NCBI GenBank assembly: GCA_964552325.1
Contig: CAZKHA010000014.1
Span: 1-40,027 of the forward strand
Length of the DNA stretch: 40,027 nt
Source: CAZKCK01 sp964552325
GTDB taxonomy: Bacteria > Bacteroidota > Bacteroidia > Bacteroidales > TTA-H9
Direction: 5' to 3'
The notes under the pieces: generated by a model
The model's database searches: none
What the model was told of the DNA's origin: nothing
Seen by the model: the letters and a program-made list of their open reading frames with translations, nothing else
Program-made: the position numbers and the translations under genes
Shown: piece by piece, positions 1 to 9,248 of the stretch
Layout: the number at the start of each line of letters is the position of its first letter
Numbering within the stretch: position 1 is the stretch's first letter

Positions 1-355
1 AACGGCCATAAAACCCCTATAGTTGGGCTTAAACGCTCAAAAGCATTTTTAAACGCATCTACACGGCATTGCTTGGAAATAAGGGATGGTTTTTCGGAGG
101 CAATTGCTTGGGCAGTTTGCGGAATCATCGAATGGGTGGGTTTGCGATTGGATACAAGTTTATTAGAAGCCACAAATATAAACAATGGTTTATTTACTTT
201 CACTGTTGCCCGCATAAAACTCAGGAAGCATTAGAAGATTCTTGGCTTCATTACATTTCGCTCGGAATTACAGTGTTATTAATTTCGTCGCTTGCCGGGG
301 GCGCAGGTTTCGGCTTCGCCGCCACCCACGGCCCCCGTACGTTAGTGTTATGGCC
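1..355. repeat. Structured intergenic element with inverted ends (candidate repeat)
   Basis: No convincing gene lies in the first 366 bases. The stretch is bounded by GGCCATAA at 4-11 and its reverse complement TTATGGCC at 348-355, so it has matching inverted ends. Near the right end a hairpin can form between CGGGGGC (296-302) and GCCCCCG (331-337), with a smaller internal CGGC-TTC-GCCG hairpin (311-321). The right part is much more GC-rich than its surroundings. A 97-codon open frame on the plus strand (69-362) has no recognisable domain and looks accidental. The element sits just downstream of the stop codon of the A2M gene, so the hairpin could also help end that transcript. That it is repeated elsewhere in the genome is inference. 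Confidence 0.4.
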
Positions 356-366
356 TATATGACTAA

Positions 367-3300
367 TTATTTCACCTCAATAACCCCTGCACCATTATAA
401 CTCCTTATATCTCCGTCGTACATGGCATCGGCACTTATGGGGCCTTGCTTAAATATGCCCTTGGCCGTTACACGTACCTGGTAATAGAATTCCTTGCCCT
501 GTGTATAATTGCCGATGGAGGTATAAAGGTTTATGCGGTCGTCGCGTATATCTATGTATTCGGGGACGGACGGATTCTTAATCCAGTCATAGCCCCGTTC
601 TTGGGTTAGCCTTGGGTTCTCAATCTCGAAACAGGCCGGCAGTATATCGGTAATGGCCACATTGTCAACAGCAAGGTTTTGCGCGCTTAAGGTAATTTTA
701 GCCACAACCAAATCACCTGCTTTTAGGGGCCCGCTGATGGGTTGCCCAAAACGGTCGTACAAGCCACGCCTTACCTTTAGGTTTACATCTTCTTCTTTCA
801 CTTTGCCCGAAATAGGCACACCAGCCTCTTCCCATGAATAATACAAGAAACCCGAACCCGTAACATCAAGGTTAACACCCCGGCTTAGGTCAAGATTTTT
901 TAAGATCAAATCATCGTCTTTCAGGCTACCCACAGCTTTTCCATTATCCATCACCTTGGCTTGTACATTGCTGCTTTTGGCTAATCGGGCAAGCTTGCCG
1001 AGCGCTAAAAAGCTATAGCTAGCTTCTTGGGTTGACGTCCAGCGTTGCTTTTTGAGGAGCTTTGTTAATAAGTTGGCCATTTCACCAATCCGTGGGTTGT
1101 CAGGATCAGCCTCCACCAAGGCCATCAGTGCAATGGCCCTATCGCGTATGGGCGAAGAGAAATCACCCCCTGTATTACGGTTATAATCTGTAAAATCGCC
1201 TTTTTTAGGCAGGATTTGTTCAAACGATTTCCGATCGCCGCTAATAGCATAGGCTGCTGCCAGCAAATAGGCTGATTCATAGGTAAGCAGGCTGGGGTTT
1301 GCCTTAAAGTAATTCATTTGGGCATAATCAGGAGCTCCATACAAAGCTAAAACATAGAGCGAATAAATGGGCTCACGGTGCTCATAAAACCTATGTGGTT
1401 TGTAATTGCCATCTTTAACACTGTTCTTTAAATATTTGATGGCATTATCGGTGGTTTGTTTGCTTACATCGAAGCCGGCTTTGCGCGCTTCGTACAAGAA
1501 ATGTGCAGCATATACCGAAGCCCACCAATTAATATCGCCATCGCCTGCCCAATATTTAAAGCCTCCATTGTAAGCCTGAAGGCCTTCTATTTTGGTTATG
1601 GCCTGCTTTATGTTAAACTCAGGCGACATAAAACCAATGTTGGTCTTTGGGGCTATCTTGCCCAGGATTTCAGGGAAATACAATTGCGGGAATACCGCCG
1701 AAACCGACTGTTCGATACAACCGTGAGGGTATTGAACCAAATACGAATAATCGCGCACTAGGCTACCACTCGGATTCTTGCTGATATATAAAAACGAAGA
1801 GCCTGTTCCCTTAACCAATGGCTCTTGCGACACAAGCTTAAGTTTGTTGCCAGCTTTAATCGAACCGCTCTCGCCTACCCGTGTAAGGCCTGCTGCAGGG
1901 CGTACGCTTATGTCTAAATCTTCTGTAAACGTTTCACCCAAGGCTTTTACGCTAACCTGTACACTGGCATTGCCAATTTGGTTCAATGCCGTTACATCGA
2001 ATTCGGCTACCGATTCGGCATTGGCATTTATTTTCACATCCAAGGTTTTAACACCCTGTACGCTAAGCGGTCCCGTAACTTTTAAGGTAACGCTGGCGTT
2101 GGCTTTTTTTGTGGTGGTATTGGTAAGCGAAACGGGTAAGTGCAACTTATCGCCAGGGCTTAAGAAACGGGGCAATGCAGTGCTTATTACAATAGGATCG
2201 GCTACATGTATGGTTTTTGCATTGGAGCCAAATTGCCTTCCATTGTATGCTACCGCCATCACGCGCAAGGCTCCCGAAAAACCCGGAATATTGATGTGGG
2301 TTTGATAATTTCCATTGGCATCGGCCTTTACAGGCCCAATCCACCAAACAGCCGGTTTCACGCGTTTGTTGGTCAAGGGGTTGGTGCGTTTGCCCATATC
2401 ATAGGCCATATCGCCACCAGTGGATGATTTTTGATTCATCAATTCGGGAAACAGTTGCCTATAAATATCATAAGGTTCGCTCTCCAGCGCACGTTTGCCA
2501 TAAAACCAGGCAAAAGGGTCAGGTGTTTTATAAGAGGTGATCTGCAGTATTCCTTCATCAACCACAGCCAAGGTAAGCTCAGCCTTGGGAGCCGTTTTAA
2601 CAGTAATTGCCTGTTTGGTGCGCGAGCGCGACTTATCGGCTACCGATATATCCACCTTTAGCTTGGTAGCAGGGTCTTCAATGCCTATCGACTTGTAGCC
2701 ATGAGCCACGGTTAGGGGTATAGTAGCATTGTCCATTGGCCTTATCAAAGTAGCTGATATATAGGCGTTGGGGACATGGCTGCCCGAAAGCTTCAAATCA
2801 TAGGCCACAGCCCTATCCTTTGTTTGCAAATAATGGTATTCCAATACTTTATCGCGTTCAACAGTAAGCAGCAATTGCCCATTAAATGGGGTCTTAAAAA
2901 GCAAATGTGCCGTTTCGCCAACTTGATAGGCTTCTTTGTTAGCTTCAATACTTACTTCACCTTCGCGATCTACCTCAAACGAATTTGTTCGTGTATCGCC
3001 ATAGCCATATGCCCAAACGGTTTTCTGAACATAATTTGAGCTGCCTGGCAAATAGGCTCGTATACAGTATTCGCCTGAGGTTACAGGGTTAAAAACAAGG
3101 GTACTGTTCCCTTTTGAAAAAGAAAGTGTCCGTTCGGTAATGGGTATCAGTTTTTCCCTTGATTCGTATGAATACCGCTCGCCATACCTGGTAAGCACGG
3201 TTTCGTAAGTGGCATAAACAACCTCTACGCGGGCTGTGGCCTTAAGTGCTGGCTTACCTTGCACATCAACGGCTGCAAGTTGTACGGTAACAGGTTTGCG

Positions 3301-5730
3301 GGTATCAACCCAGTCGTTATAGCCTTTAATGCCAAGGAACACATCTTGTGTATAATAATCGAATTTGTTTACACGGTTAACCGGACGACCGTTTTCATCG
3401 AATACGGTGGTAAATATTTTGCCACTAAACAGCCCAGAACCAGCATAATCGGGCAGTTCAAATCCAAGGGAGGCCATGCCTTTTTCATCGGTAGTGGTTT
3501 CTGTTACTTGTGGCTCAAAATGAATGTAATTGGGGAAATGCAAATCGAAATTGTAATCGGGGTATTGTTTTGACGTAAAAGGCGTTGAATTGAGCGAGAG
3601 TTCGCACTCGGTACGGCGATTGGCTGCCGGAGGCCCGTACAAGCTGTTCGCTTGAACATTTACAGTTACGGTTTCGCTTAGCTGATAGCGTTCTTTTTTA
3701 AGGTTAGCCAACACACTGATGCGGTCGGGCATAAATTCTTCTACGCCAAAGCGTGCCGAACTTAACAGCACATCGTTTCCACTATAGGCGTTCAGTGTAT
3801 AAATCCCTGTCATGGCCGAGGCGGGAATGGCAAAAGCCAGCGAAGCGGCACCTTCGGGGTTGGTAAGTTTACGGTAAGTAGCAAAATCCTGCCCACTTGG
3901 ATAACTTACCACAAGTTTGAGCGGAAGCCCCGAGGCTTTCTCCCAGGCAAAGCTCCTTACCACCACATTAAAATAGGCTGAATCGCCGGGGCGATACAAA
4001 TTGCGCTGTCCATAAATAAAGGCATCGTAGGGAATGTCCTGGGTACGTTTACCACCCACATCAAACCTTGATGTTTCAACAAAGTTTTCGTTGAAAACCA
4101 TAACATTAAAATCATCGTCAAGATGGGCTGTAATCATATCGACCGTAAAACCAGGAAAGGCTTTTTTGATGTCAGAAATTTCTACCACGCCTTTGCTATT
4201 TGTTGTGGCCGTATGAATAATCTGGTTGTTGCGTGATATAAATTTAAGCGTGACACCGGGAATGGGTTTTGCGGTAAGCACTGAATTGGCAAAAACCATC
4301 AGTTGTTCGGGGCCTTTGCGTACAATCAGTCCGATATCGGTAAGCGAGAACAATCGTGAATCGGACAACCAACGTTTATCGGTGGAGGCTACCTTTACAA
4401 CATATATGCCTTTCAGGTCATCGGTTAGCCCTAGCTCAACGGGATCGATATTCAACAAATATTTATCGCCTTGTTTTGATAATCCCGAAGTGGCTATTTC
4501 CTTCGAAAAGATTTCTTTGCCATAGTTTTCATCAAAAGGATAACCGGCCATATCGTAGTATTGGTCGTTTTCATACATATAATCCCATTGCTGGCCATTG
4601 CGCAGATAGTGCAAGATATTGTTTTCAAAAACCTTAAAAACAGAGACCTTAACTTTTGGAATGCTGATAATTTTTACGCCCAGGTTCCTATTGCCTTTTA
4701 AGCCAAGGTACATAGCATTTTTATCGGCAAAGGTAAGGTAAGGCTGTTGCTCGCCAAAGTTAAGTTCGGTGGTATAATCTTGTTCTAAGGTTTTGCCAAG
4801 CACGCCCTTGGCACCGGCCTTTATACTAAGTTGGTATTGCTGCCCCGAAACGAAACCACCACGCAAAATGAGCCCATTCTCTGCCATTTCGAGCTCATAC
4901 TCCACGGCAGGAGCAATGTTTATGAAGGCACGTATCCCCTCCGCAACAAGCGGTTGCGAGGCTATAATCCTCACCATTCCTTCACCCTCATCAAACAATG
5001 CTTCCGCACCTAGTATCTCAACCTTGGTAATATCGGGCACCAAAAAATTCCGTACTATCTTCTCTTTCAGGGGCTGTGTTCCATTGGCACATAGCAAACC
5101 GGGCAAAAGCTCGAGGCTGCCTTCAAGCTCTCCTTTATTGTAAGGTAGATTCCCAACAATTCTAAAATCAAGCGAAGCACTGGTAGAGGGCGATGGATTC
5201 TCGGTAGCTAGTAACTTGCCATCCATTTTTACCTGCAAGAATTTCATCACTTCCGCACTTTTTACAGGGTGATTAAATACCAAGGTAAAAAAAGCTTGGG
5301 GTTCAGGCTTATCCCCAACCGGCACTTTCCAATAAGCTACAACGCTTTGCAAATCAAGCTGAGGGGTTTCAAAAGCGAACGCATTAGGCAAGGAATATTT
5401 TACCTTGGAATGCTTGAGCAAATTCTGTGAAAAAATGGCCGTGTAGGCTGTGGCTGGTTTTAGGCCTTCGGTAGGCGAAAACGTTAGGGTGTTAGGCGTG
5501 GTCCACCTAAACTGCCCTTTAATTTTTGGTTTAAAATGAATATATGCAGTAGTATCCCAATTACCAACCAGTGAATCAGGCATCAAATCCTGGTTAAACG
5601 ATAAGGTAAAGTTTTGGATGGTTTCTACTTGTTCACTAAAGTTTTTGTCGGTAATGCGCAAACGGTTCTGAGGGCTGCAAGCCCAAACAATTAACACAAT
5701 GCAAATGAATAAAATACGTGAGTTTTTCAT
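367..5730 (-). CDS. Alpha-2-macroglobulin family lipoprotein (MG1 domain, thioester)
   Basis: This 1787-residue protein belongs to the bacterial alpha-2-macroglobulin family, thought to trap foreign proteases at the cell envelope. The N-terminus is a lipoprotein signal: a basic start, a hydrophobic stretch and Cys18 after Val-Trp-Ala, followed by Ser-Pro-Gln. Beta-rich macroglobulin domains fill residues of about 100-1050. The A2M core follows, with the LAVVDEGIL and AVWWIGP motifs. The thioester motif CIEQ lies at 1338-1341 (Cys codon at 1717-1719), so the covalent trap should be intact; an alpha-alpha toroid and receptor-like C-terminus follow. An AAGGTAGGA stretch precedes the ATG. In many bacteria A2M is paired with penicillin-binding protein 1C; none lies upstream here and the downstream side is cut by the window. 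The upstream lipoprotein gene is separated by a terminator, so this gene is probably transcribed alone. Confidence 0.93.
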   Translation of the reverse strand: MKNSRILFICIVLIVWACSPQNRLRITDKNFSEQVETIQNFTLSFNQDLMPDSLVGNWDTTAYIHFKPKIKGQFRWTTPNTLTFSPTEGLKPATAYTAIFSQNLLKHSKVKYSLPNAFAFETPQLDLQSVVAYWKVPVGDKPEPQAFFTLVFNHPVKSAEVMKFLQVKMDGKLLATENPSPSTSASLDFRIVGNLPYNKGELEGSLELLPGLLCANGTQPLKEKIVRNFLVPDITKVEILGAEALFDEGEGMVRIIASQPLVAEGIRAFINIAPAVEYELEMAENGLILRGGFVSGQQYQLSIKAGAKGVLGKTLEQDYTTELNFGEQQPYLTFADKNAMYLGLKGNRNLGVKIISIPKVKVSVFKVFENNILHYLRNGQQWDYMYENDQYYDMAGYPFDENYGKEIFSKEIATSGLSKQGDKYLLNIDPVELGLTDDLKGIYVVKVASTDKRWLSDSRLFSLTDIGLIVRKGPEQLMVFANSVLTAKPIPGVTLKFISRNNQIIHTATTNSKGVVEISDIKKAFPGFTVDMITAHLDDDFNVMVFNENFVETSRFDVGGKRTQDIPYDAFIYGQRNLYRPGDSAYFNVVVRSFAWEKASGLPLKLVVSYPSGQDFATYRKLTNPEGAASLAFAIPASAMTGIYTLNAYSGNDVLLSSARFGVEEFMPDRISVLANLKKERYQLSETVTVNVQANSLYGPPAANRRTECELSLNSTPFTSKQYPDYNFDLHFPNYIHFEPQVTETTTDEKGMASLGFELPDYAGSGLFSGKIFTTVFDENGRPVNRVNKFDYYTQDVFLGIKGYNDWVDTRKPVTVQLAAVDVQGKPALKATARVEVVYATYETVLTRYGERYSYESREKLIPITERTLSFSKGNSTLVFNPVTSGEYCIRAYLPGSSNYVQKTVWAYGYGDTRTNSFEVDREGEVSIEANKEAYQVGETAHLLFKTPFNGQLLLTVERDKVLEYHYLQTKDRAVAYDLKLSGSHVPNAYISATLIRPMDNATIPLTVAHGYKSIGIEDPATKLKVDISVADKSRSRTKQAITVKTAPKAELTLAVVDEGILQITSYKTPDPFAWFYGKRALESEPYDIYRQLFPELMNQKSSTGGDMAYDMGKRTNPLTNKRVKPAVWWIGPVKADANGNYQTHINIPGFSGALRVMAVAYNGRQFGSNAKTIHVADPIVISTALPRFLSPGDKLHLPVSLTNTTTKKANASVTLKVTGPLSVQGVKTLDVKINANAESVAEFDVTALNQIGNASVQVSVKALGETFTEDLDISVRPAAGLTRVGESGSIKAGNKLKLVSQEPLVKGTGSSFLYISKNPSGSLVRDYSYLVQYPHGCIEQSVSAVFPQLYFPEILGKIAPKTNIGFMSPEFNIKQAITKIEGLQAYNGGFKYWAGDGDINWWASVYAAHFLYEARKAGFDVSKQTTDNAIKYLKNSVKDGNYKPHRFYEHREPIYSLYVLALYGAPDYAQMNYFKANPSLLTYESAYLLAAAYAISGDRKSFEQILPKKGDFTDYNRNTGGDFSSPIRDRAIALMALVEADPDNPRIGEMANLLTKLLKKQRWTSTQEASYSFLALGKLARLAKSSNVQAKVMDNGKAVGSLKDDDLILKNLDLSRGVNLDVTGSGFLYYSWEEAGVPISGKVKEEDVNLKVRRGLYDRFGQPISGPLKAGDLVVAKITLSAQNLAVDNVAITDILPACFEIENPRLTQERGYDWIKNPSVPEYIDIRDDRINLYTSIGNYTQGKEFYYQVRVTAKGIFKQGPISADAMYDGDIRSYNGAGVIEVK

Positions 5731-5964
5731 AATCCTACCTTTGAATGATTTAAGGCAGCTAATGTATGAATTTGCAGGGCAGAAATCAAGCGGTTTTTAT
5801 ATTGGGATGAACATTTTTTATTCTTTTATATTTTTTTCGAGCGCCTGCTATGTTGAACATTTTGCAAGCAGTGTATGATTGATGCATAACAGCACGTATC
5901 ACATTGAAAACCAATATAAGCTCTCGCGGAATTTTGCATTAAAGTATTTGAAGCTTCTTACTCC

Positions 5965-6001
5965 AAATAAAAACGGCAGTGCCTTTTAATAGCCTGCCGT
6001 T
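5965..6001 (-). terminator. Rho-independent terminator after the YD-repeat lipoprotein gene
   Basis: Read on the minus strand, an 8-bp stem (AACGGCAG at 5994-6001 paired with CTGCCGTT at 5972-5979) is followed by TTTTTATTT (5965-5973). It begins 22 nt beyond the lipoprotein stop codon. The rest of the 293-nt gap down to the A2M start shows no gene. Confidence 0.75.
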
Positions 6002-6023
6002 ATCTTTACTAAAACAAAAAGGA

Positions 6024-6635
6024 TCAATACGTTTTTAAAACCCTTCCCGTAGCGTCATATTGAATGCCTTTGGTTTCTTTAACCGTTCCATCTGGATTAT
6101 ACGAGTAATAGATCTCCTCAAATATCCGCCCTTGTTCATCGCGTACACGCTGCATAGAGGTAAGCTTGCTGCCATCTTTCAAGTATTGGGTGTCTTCAAT
6201 TTCAAACCCGTTTTTATCGTACTTAAACACATTCTTCACCCAACTCAACTCTTTATCGGTATCATCGTAACTTACAAAAACAGTTTGAACCTTTTGGTTC
6301 AACTCATTGTACGTAAAATCGCATACAGTCTTCATAACGCGCCGGTTGGTAGTATCATAAGTCATCGACACTTCCTGTATCCGGTTATTCTTTTCATCGA
6401 ATTTGTAGGTATAGAAGTTTCGGTTGCCTATCCTTTTGTTGGGCGTAAACATCACATCTTTACGTTCGATAATGTTACCACGATCATCATACTTTAATAC
6501 GGCTTTTTTCATTTCGGCCATGGTGGCAGAGTCGGGCTTGCCTGCAATCATATCTTTATTCGATTTCTCTTGGTTGCATCCAAGGTAAAGCAGGCTCGAT
6601 AGCACAAAAAACAGAATCAATGCATTGGTTTTCAT
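6024..6635 (-). CDS. Small lipoprotein with YD (RHS-like) repeats
   Basis: This is a 203-residue predicted lipoprotein. I start it at the ATG at 6635 because it opens directly on a signal peptide (MKTNALILFF...) with lipobox Tyr-Leu-Gly-Cys at Cys20; the longer frame from 6689 adds 18 residues that would spoil the signal. The mature part is a string of short beta-hairpin units resembling YD/RHS repeats, each with a pattern such as YDDRGN, FDEKNN, YNELNQ, YDKNGF and YDATGR. Such lipoproteins are common in Bacteroidota; their role is usually unknown and they lack the toxin cores of true Rhs proteins. A TAnnTTTG promoter lies about 117 nt upstream and a terminator directly downstream, so it is probably monocistronic. 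Confidence 0.8.
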   Translation of the reverse strand: MKTNALILFFVLSSLLYLGCNQEKSNKDMIAGKPDSATMAEMKKAVLKYDDRGNIIERKDVMFTPNKRIGNRNFYTYKFDEKNNRIQEVSMTYDTTNRRVMKTVCDFTYNELNQKVQTVFVSYDDTDKELSWVKNVFKYDKNGFEIEDTQYLKDGSKLTSMQRVRDEQGRIFEEIYYSYNPDGTVKETKGIQYDATGRVLKTY

Positions 6636-6751
6636 AACTATTAATTTAAAATTTCTACAACTCGAATCTTTTAAGGGCTTGGCAAACAATTTGGTTGGTG
6701 CAGGTTACAGGCAAAGCTACCCTACCCCATCAACCGCTTCCCATATGCCTG

Positions 6752-6759
6752 CAAAGGTA
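6752..6759 (-). promoter_or_regulatory. Bacteroidota -7 element for the YD lipoprotein gene
   Basis: The minus strand reads TACCTTTG, a match to TAnnTTTG, 117 nt before the lipoprotein start codon. No TTG at the usual -33 distance is obvious. The remainder of the 296-nt gap between this gene and lipB (6636-6931) holds no gene that I can support. Confidence 0.5.
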
Positions 6760-6931
6760 ATTTTTTTTTACGCATATCCATAAACCATAGCCAGTGCCTT
6801 GGCTAATCGGGTACTTAACACATTCATTTAAAATTTGCAGACGAGCACTTATGCAGTTTAACCACCAATTGATCAAAACGAACGGCATCGCCAATCAAGC
6901 CATACCACACCCATACGGAGGGCACTATAGA

Positions 6932-7627
6932 CTATTCCGACACAAACTCCATTTGAAAAACATTGGCTAGTTCTTGCTTAAGCACAGTCTTTACACCATT
7001 AATATCAATTGGACTGCCCAATTCTTTTTGCATGGAAGTAACTGATTTATCAACAAACCCACATGGGTTTATATAACGGAAGTAATCGAGGTTGGTGTTT
7101 ACGTTAAATGCAAAGCCATGCATGCTTATACCACGGCTGGTCCGCACGCCAATGGCACAGATTTTCCGGGCATGTTCGGTGTCGGCATCAAGCCAAACAC
7201 CTGTTGCACCTTTTAAACGCCCTGCTTCTATATGGTAATGTTTGAGTGCATCTATAACCGCTTGCTCCAATTTATCGATATAATCTTTTATCCCTTTTGC
7301 AAAAGCTTCGAGGTTAAGGATAGGATATCCAACCAATTGCCCTGGACCATGATAGGTAATATCGCCACCGCGATCGGTCTTATAATAGGTGGCCTCTATT
7401 TTCTGAAGAAACTCGGCATTAATAAGCAAGTTATTCGCATCGCCATTTCTGCCCAAGGTGTAAACATGCGGGTGTTCCACAAATAAGAGATGATTGAAGG
7501 CTTGGGGATAAGAATGGTTTAAACGCGCCTGCAAAAGGATATCAAACAGTTGATTTTGATAATCCCAGGATTCGGCATACGACAGCAAGCCCAAATCGGC
7601 AAATTTTGTTTTGGTGTGTAATAGCAT
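6932..7627 (-). CDS. lipB: Octanoyltransferase LipB
   Basis: LipB moves the octanoyl group from octanoyl-acyl carrier protein to the lipoyl domains of enzymes such as pyruvate dehydrogenase, the first step of de novo lipoate synthesis in the cytoplasm. The 231-residue protein has the family signature RGGDITYHGPGQ at 86-97, the catalytic lysine in KICAIG (Lys155) and the acyl-carrying cysteine in INPCG (Cys189). Length is normal for the family. Its ATG shares one base with the lipA stop codon (TAATG at 7629-7625 on the minus strand), so the two are almost certainly co-transcribed and translationally coupled, giving both enzymes of the pathway in one mRNA. Confidence 0.97.
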   Translation of the reverse strand: MLLHTKTKFADLGLLSYAESWDYQNQLFDILLQARLNHSYPQAFNHLLFVEHPHVYTLGRNGDANNLLINAEFLQKIEATYYKTDRGGDITYHGPGQLVGYPILNLEAFAKGIKDYIDKLEQAVIDALKHYHIEAGRLKGATGVWLDADTEHARKICAIGVRTSRGISMHGFAFNVNTNLDYFRYINPCGFVDKSVTSMQKELGSPIDINGVKTVLKQELANVFQMEFVSE

Positions 7628-8493
7628 TATTTATAAAGTTGTTGTTCGGCATGGTACGAAGACCGGACCAAGGGCCCGCATTCGGCTGACGTAAATCCTA
7701 AAGCCATGGCCACAATTTTATACCCTTCAAATACAGCAGGCTTTATGTACGATGCTACGGGGTAATGTTTGCTTGTAGGCCGCAAATATTGACCAATGGT
7801 TAGCAGGCTGCATCCCACATCGCGCAAATCTTGCATGCTTTTAATAACTTCATGATGTGTTTCGCCCAACCCAACCATTATACCCGATTTGCTTAAAATG
7901 CCCGACTCACTAGTATGTTTTATCACCTCAAGGCTCACATGGTACTTAGCTTTGCTGCGGATTATAGGTGTTAGACGCTCAACAGCTTCAAGGTTGTGGC
8001 CAATAATATGTGGTTGTGCGCTAATTATTATATCTAAGAGCTTCTTATTGCCATTAAAATCAGGAATAAGAACCTCAATAGTGGTATCGGGATTCCGTTG
8101 TTGCACAGCCTTTATGCATTCGGCCCAATGCGAAGCCCCAAAATCGGGGAGGTCGTCGCGATCCACCGAGGTAATTACGGCATGTTTTAGCTTAAGGCTG
8201 GCAACCGCCTCGGCCAAACGCTGCGGTTCGGTCACATCGATGGGAAGAGGTTTTCCGGTTTTGGTGTTGCAAAACTTGCAGGCCCGTGTGCAAACATCGC
8301 CCAGTATCATAAAGGTGGCGGTATGCATGGCCCAGCACTCCTTTATATTGGGGCAATTGCCACTCGTACAGATGGTATGCATGCCATGTTGCCGTACCAG
8401 GGCCGCGGTTTCTTGGAATTTTGAATCACGTTTCAGCCTAACTTTCAACCATTCGGGCTTGGGCTGGCGTAGGTCTTCAGCTTGTTGGTTCAT
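7627..8493 (-). CDS. lipA: Lipoyl synthase LipA
   Basis: LipA is the radical SAM enzyme that inserts two sulfurs into protein-bound octanoyl groups to make lipoyl cofactors. With the start at 8493 the protein has 288 residues. The auxiliary cluster motif is Cys42-X4-Cys47-X5-Cys53, the radical SAM motif is Cys68-X3-Cys72-X2-Cys75, and the C-terminal RSSY (277-280) supplies the serine that binds the auxiliary cluster. The frame stays open upstream to 8574, but that extension is a hydrophobic stretch foreign to LipA, and a promoter element sits between the two candidate starts, so I prefer the ATG at 8493. It leads a two-gene operon with lipB. Confidence 0.96.
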   Translation of the reverse strand: MNQQAEDLRQPKPEWLKVRLKRDSKFQETAALVRQHGMHTICTSGNCPNIKECWAMHTATFMILGDVCTRACKFCNTKTGKPLPIDVTEPQRLAEAVASLKLKHAVITSVDRDDLPDFGASHWAECIKAVQQRNPDTTIEVLIPDFNGNKKLLDIIISAQPHIIGHNLEAVERLTPIIRSKAKYHVSLEVIKHTSESGILSKSGIMVGLGETHHEVIKSMQDLRDVGCSLLTIGQYLRPTSKHYPVASYIKPAVFEGYKIVAMALGFTSAECGPLVRSSYHAEQQLYK

Positions 8494-8498
8494 GAGGG

Positions 8499-8506
8499 CA
8501 AAGGTA
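8499..8506 (-). promoter_or_regulatory. -7 promoter element just before lipA
   Basis: The minus strand reads TACCTTTG and then five bases before the lipA ATG. If used, transcription would begin at or within a few bases of the start codon, giving a leaderless lipA-lipB mRNA. No clear -33 TTG is visible. Confidence 0.45.
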
Positions 8507-8626
8507 AGCAATGCGGTTAAACGTACTATTAGAATCAACAAAAAGCGTTGTAACATATTGACAATCGGACACAAAAAAGTTTTATAACCATTTAGGTTCT
8601 ACGCACCACCTAGCTTAAATATTTAG

Positions 8627-8634
8627 TATCTTTG
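8627..8634 (+). promoter_or_regulatory. -7 promoter element for the 161-aa gene
   Basis: TATCTTTG matches TAnnTTTG and lies 58 nt before the ATG of the plus-strand gene at 8693, in the divergent gap with lipA. Confidence 0.6.
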
Positions 8635-8692
8635 CATAACTCATCATTTATATCCCAACTATTTCATCTTTAATCATTAACACCTAAACCCC

Positions 8693-9178
8693 ATGAGTAC
8701 TCAAACTCCTGAAATGCCGGAATGTTGCCCTCCTTTTGATCCCAGCCTTTGGGATGAAAAAACTGTGGAATGGCACAACAAAGCATTTATAAAAGACCAT
8801 GTTTGCACCTTATTCTATATGCCCATGAATTTCGGGCAAGTCATGAAACGCTTAAACGCCAAAGTTGAACAAGCGGGCGCACAAATGCCCGATTGGCTTT
8901 GCTTATCAGACCATACATCTAAATGGAACATGGATCTGTATTTGGCTGTTGACAAAGAAATTCCCTCAGCCGAGAACACAACATTAAGCGGAAAAATGAT
9001 CTGCAAAGTTTATGAGGGCCCTTTTAAAGATACTGGCAAATGGATGAAAGATTTTGAAGCCCAAACAGCTCAAAAAGGCTTAAGCGTCGGAAAGCCATAT
9101 ATGTGGTACACTACTTGCCCAAAATGCGCCAAAAAATATGGCAAAAATTATGTGGTAATTTTGGCCCGAATCAACTAG
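8693..9178 (+). CDS. Conserved protein of unknown function with C-terminal CxxC
   Basis: This 161-residue soluble protein has no signal peptide or membrane segment. I do not recognise its family with certainty. Visible traits are an acidic, cysteine-containing N-terminus (ECCPPFDPSLWDE), a central segment that reads like a small alpha/beta fold (LYLAVDKEIPS..., GKMICKVYEGPFKDTGKW), and a distinctive C-terminus WYTTCPKCAKKYG with a Cys-X2-Cys pair that could bind a metal or be redox-active. The fold could resemble the GyrI-like or SRPBCC small-molecule-binding groups, which is a guess. It has its own promoter and is followed after 70 nt, across a hairpin, by the co-directional GNAT-YoaP gene, so the two may share a transcript. 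Confidence 0.75.
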   Translation: MSTQTPEMPECCPPFDPSLWDEKTVEWHNKAFIKDHVCTLFYMPMNFGQVMKRLNAKVEQAGAQMPDWLCLSDHTSKWNMDLYLAVDKEIPSAENTTLSGKMICKVYEGPFKDTGKWMKDFEAQTAQKGLSVGKPYMWYTTCPKCAKKYGKNYVVILARIN

Positions 9179-9204
9179 TAACCACCATCTTTTAGCAATA
9201 AACC

Positions 9205-9233
9205 CCCAAAGGCATTAGCAAAAGGCTTTTGGG
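9205..9233 (+). other. Intercistronic hairpin
   Basis: CCCAAAGGC (9205-9213) pairs with GCTTTTGGG (9225-9233) over nine base pairs with one G-T wobble and an 11-nt loop. No run of T follows, so it is a poor terminator; it may stabilise or partially end the upstream message, 15 nt before the next start codon. Confidence 0.45.
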
Positions 9234-9248
9234 CAATGCAATTTTGTC

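Noticed and set aside
69..362. 97-codon plus-strand open frame at the left edge
   Set aside because: No domain, odd composition, and it spans the hairpin-rich part of the intergenic element; it looks accidental.
8494..8574. N-terminal extension of LipA with a hydrophobic segment
   Set aside because: LipA is a soluble enzyme and a promoter element lies inside the extension, so the ATG at 8493 is preferred.
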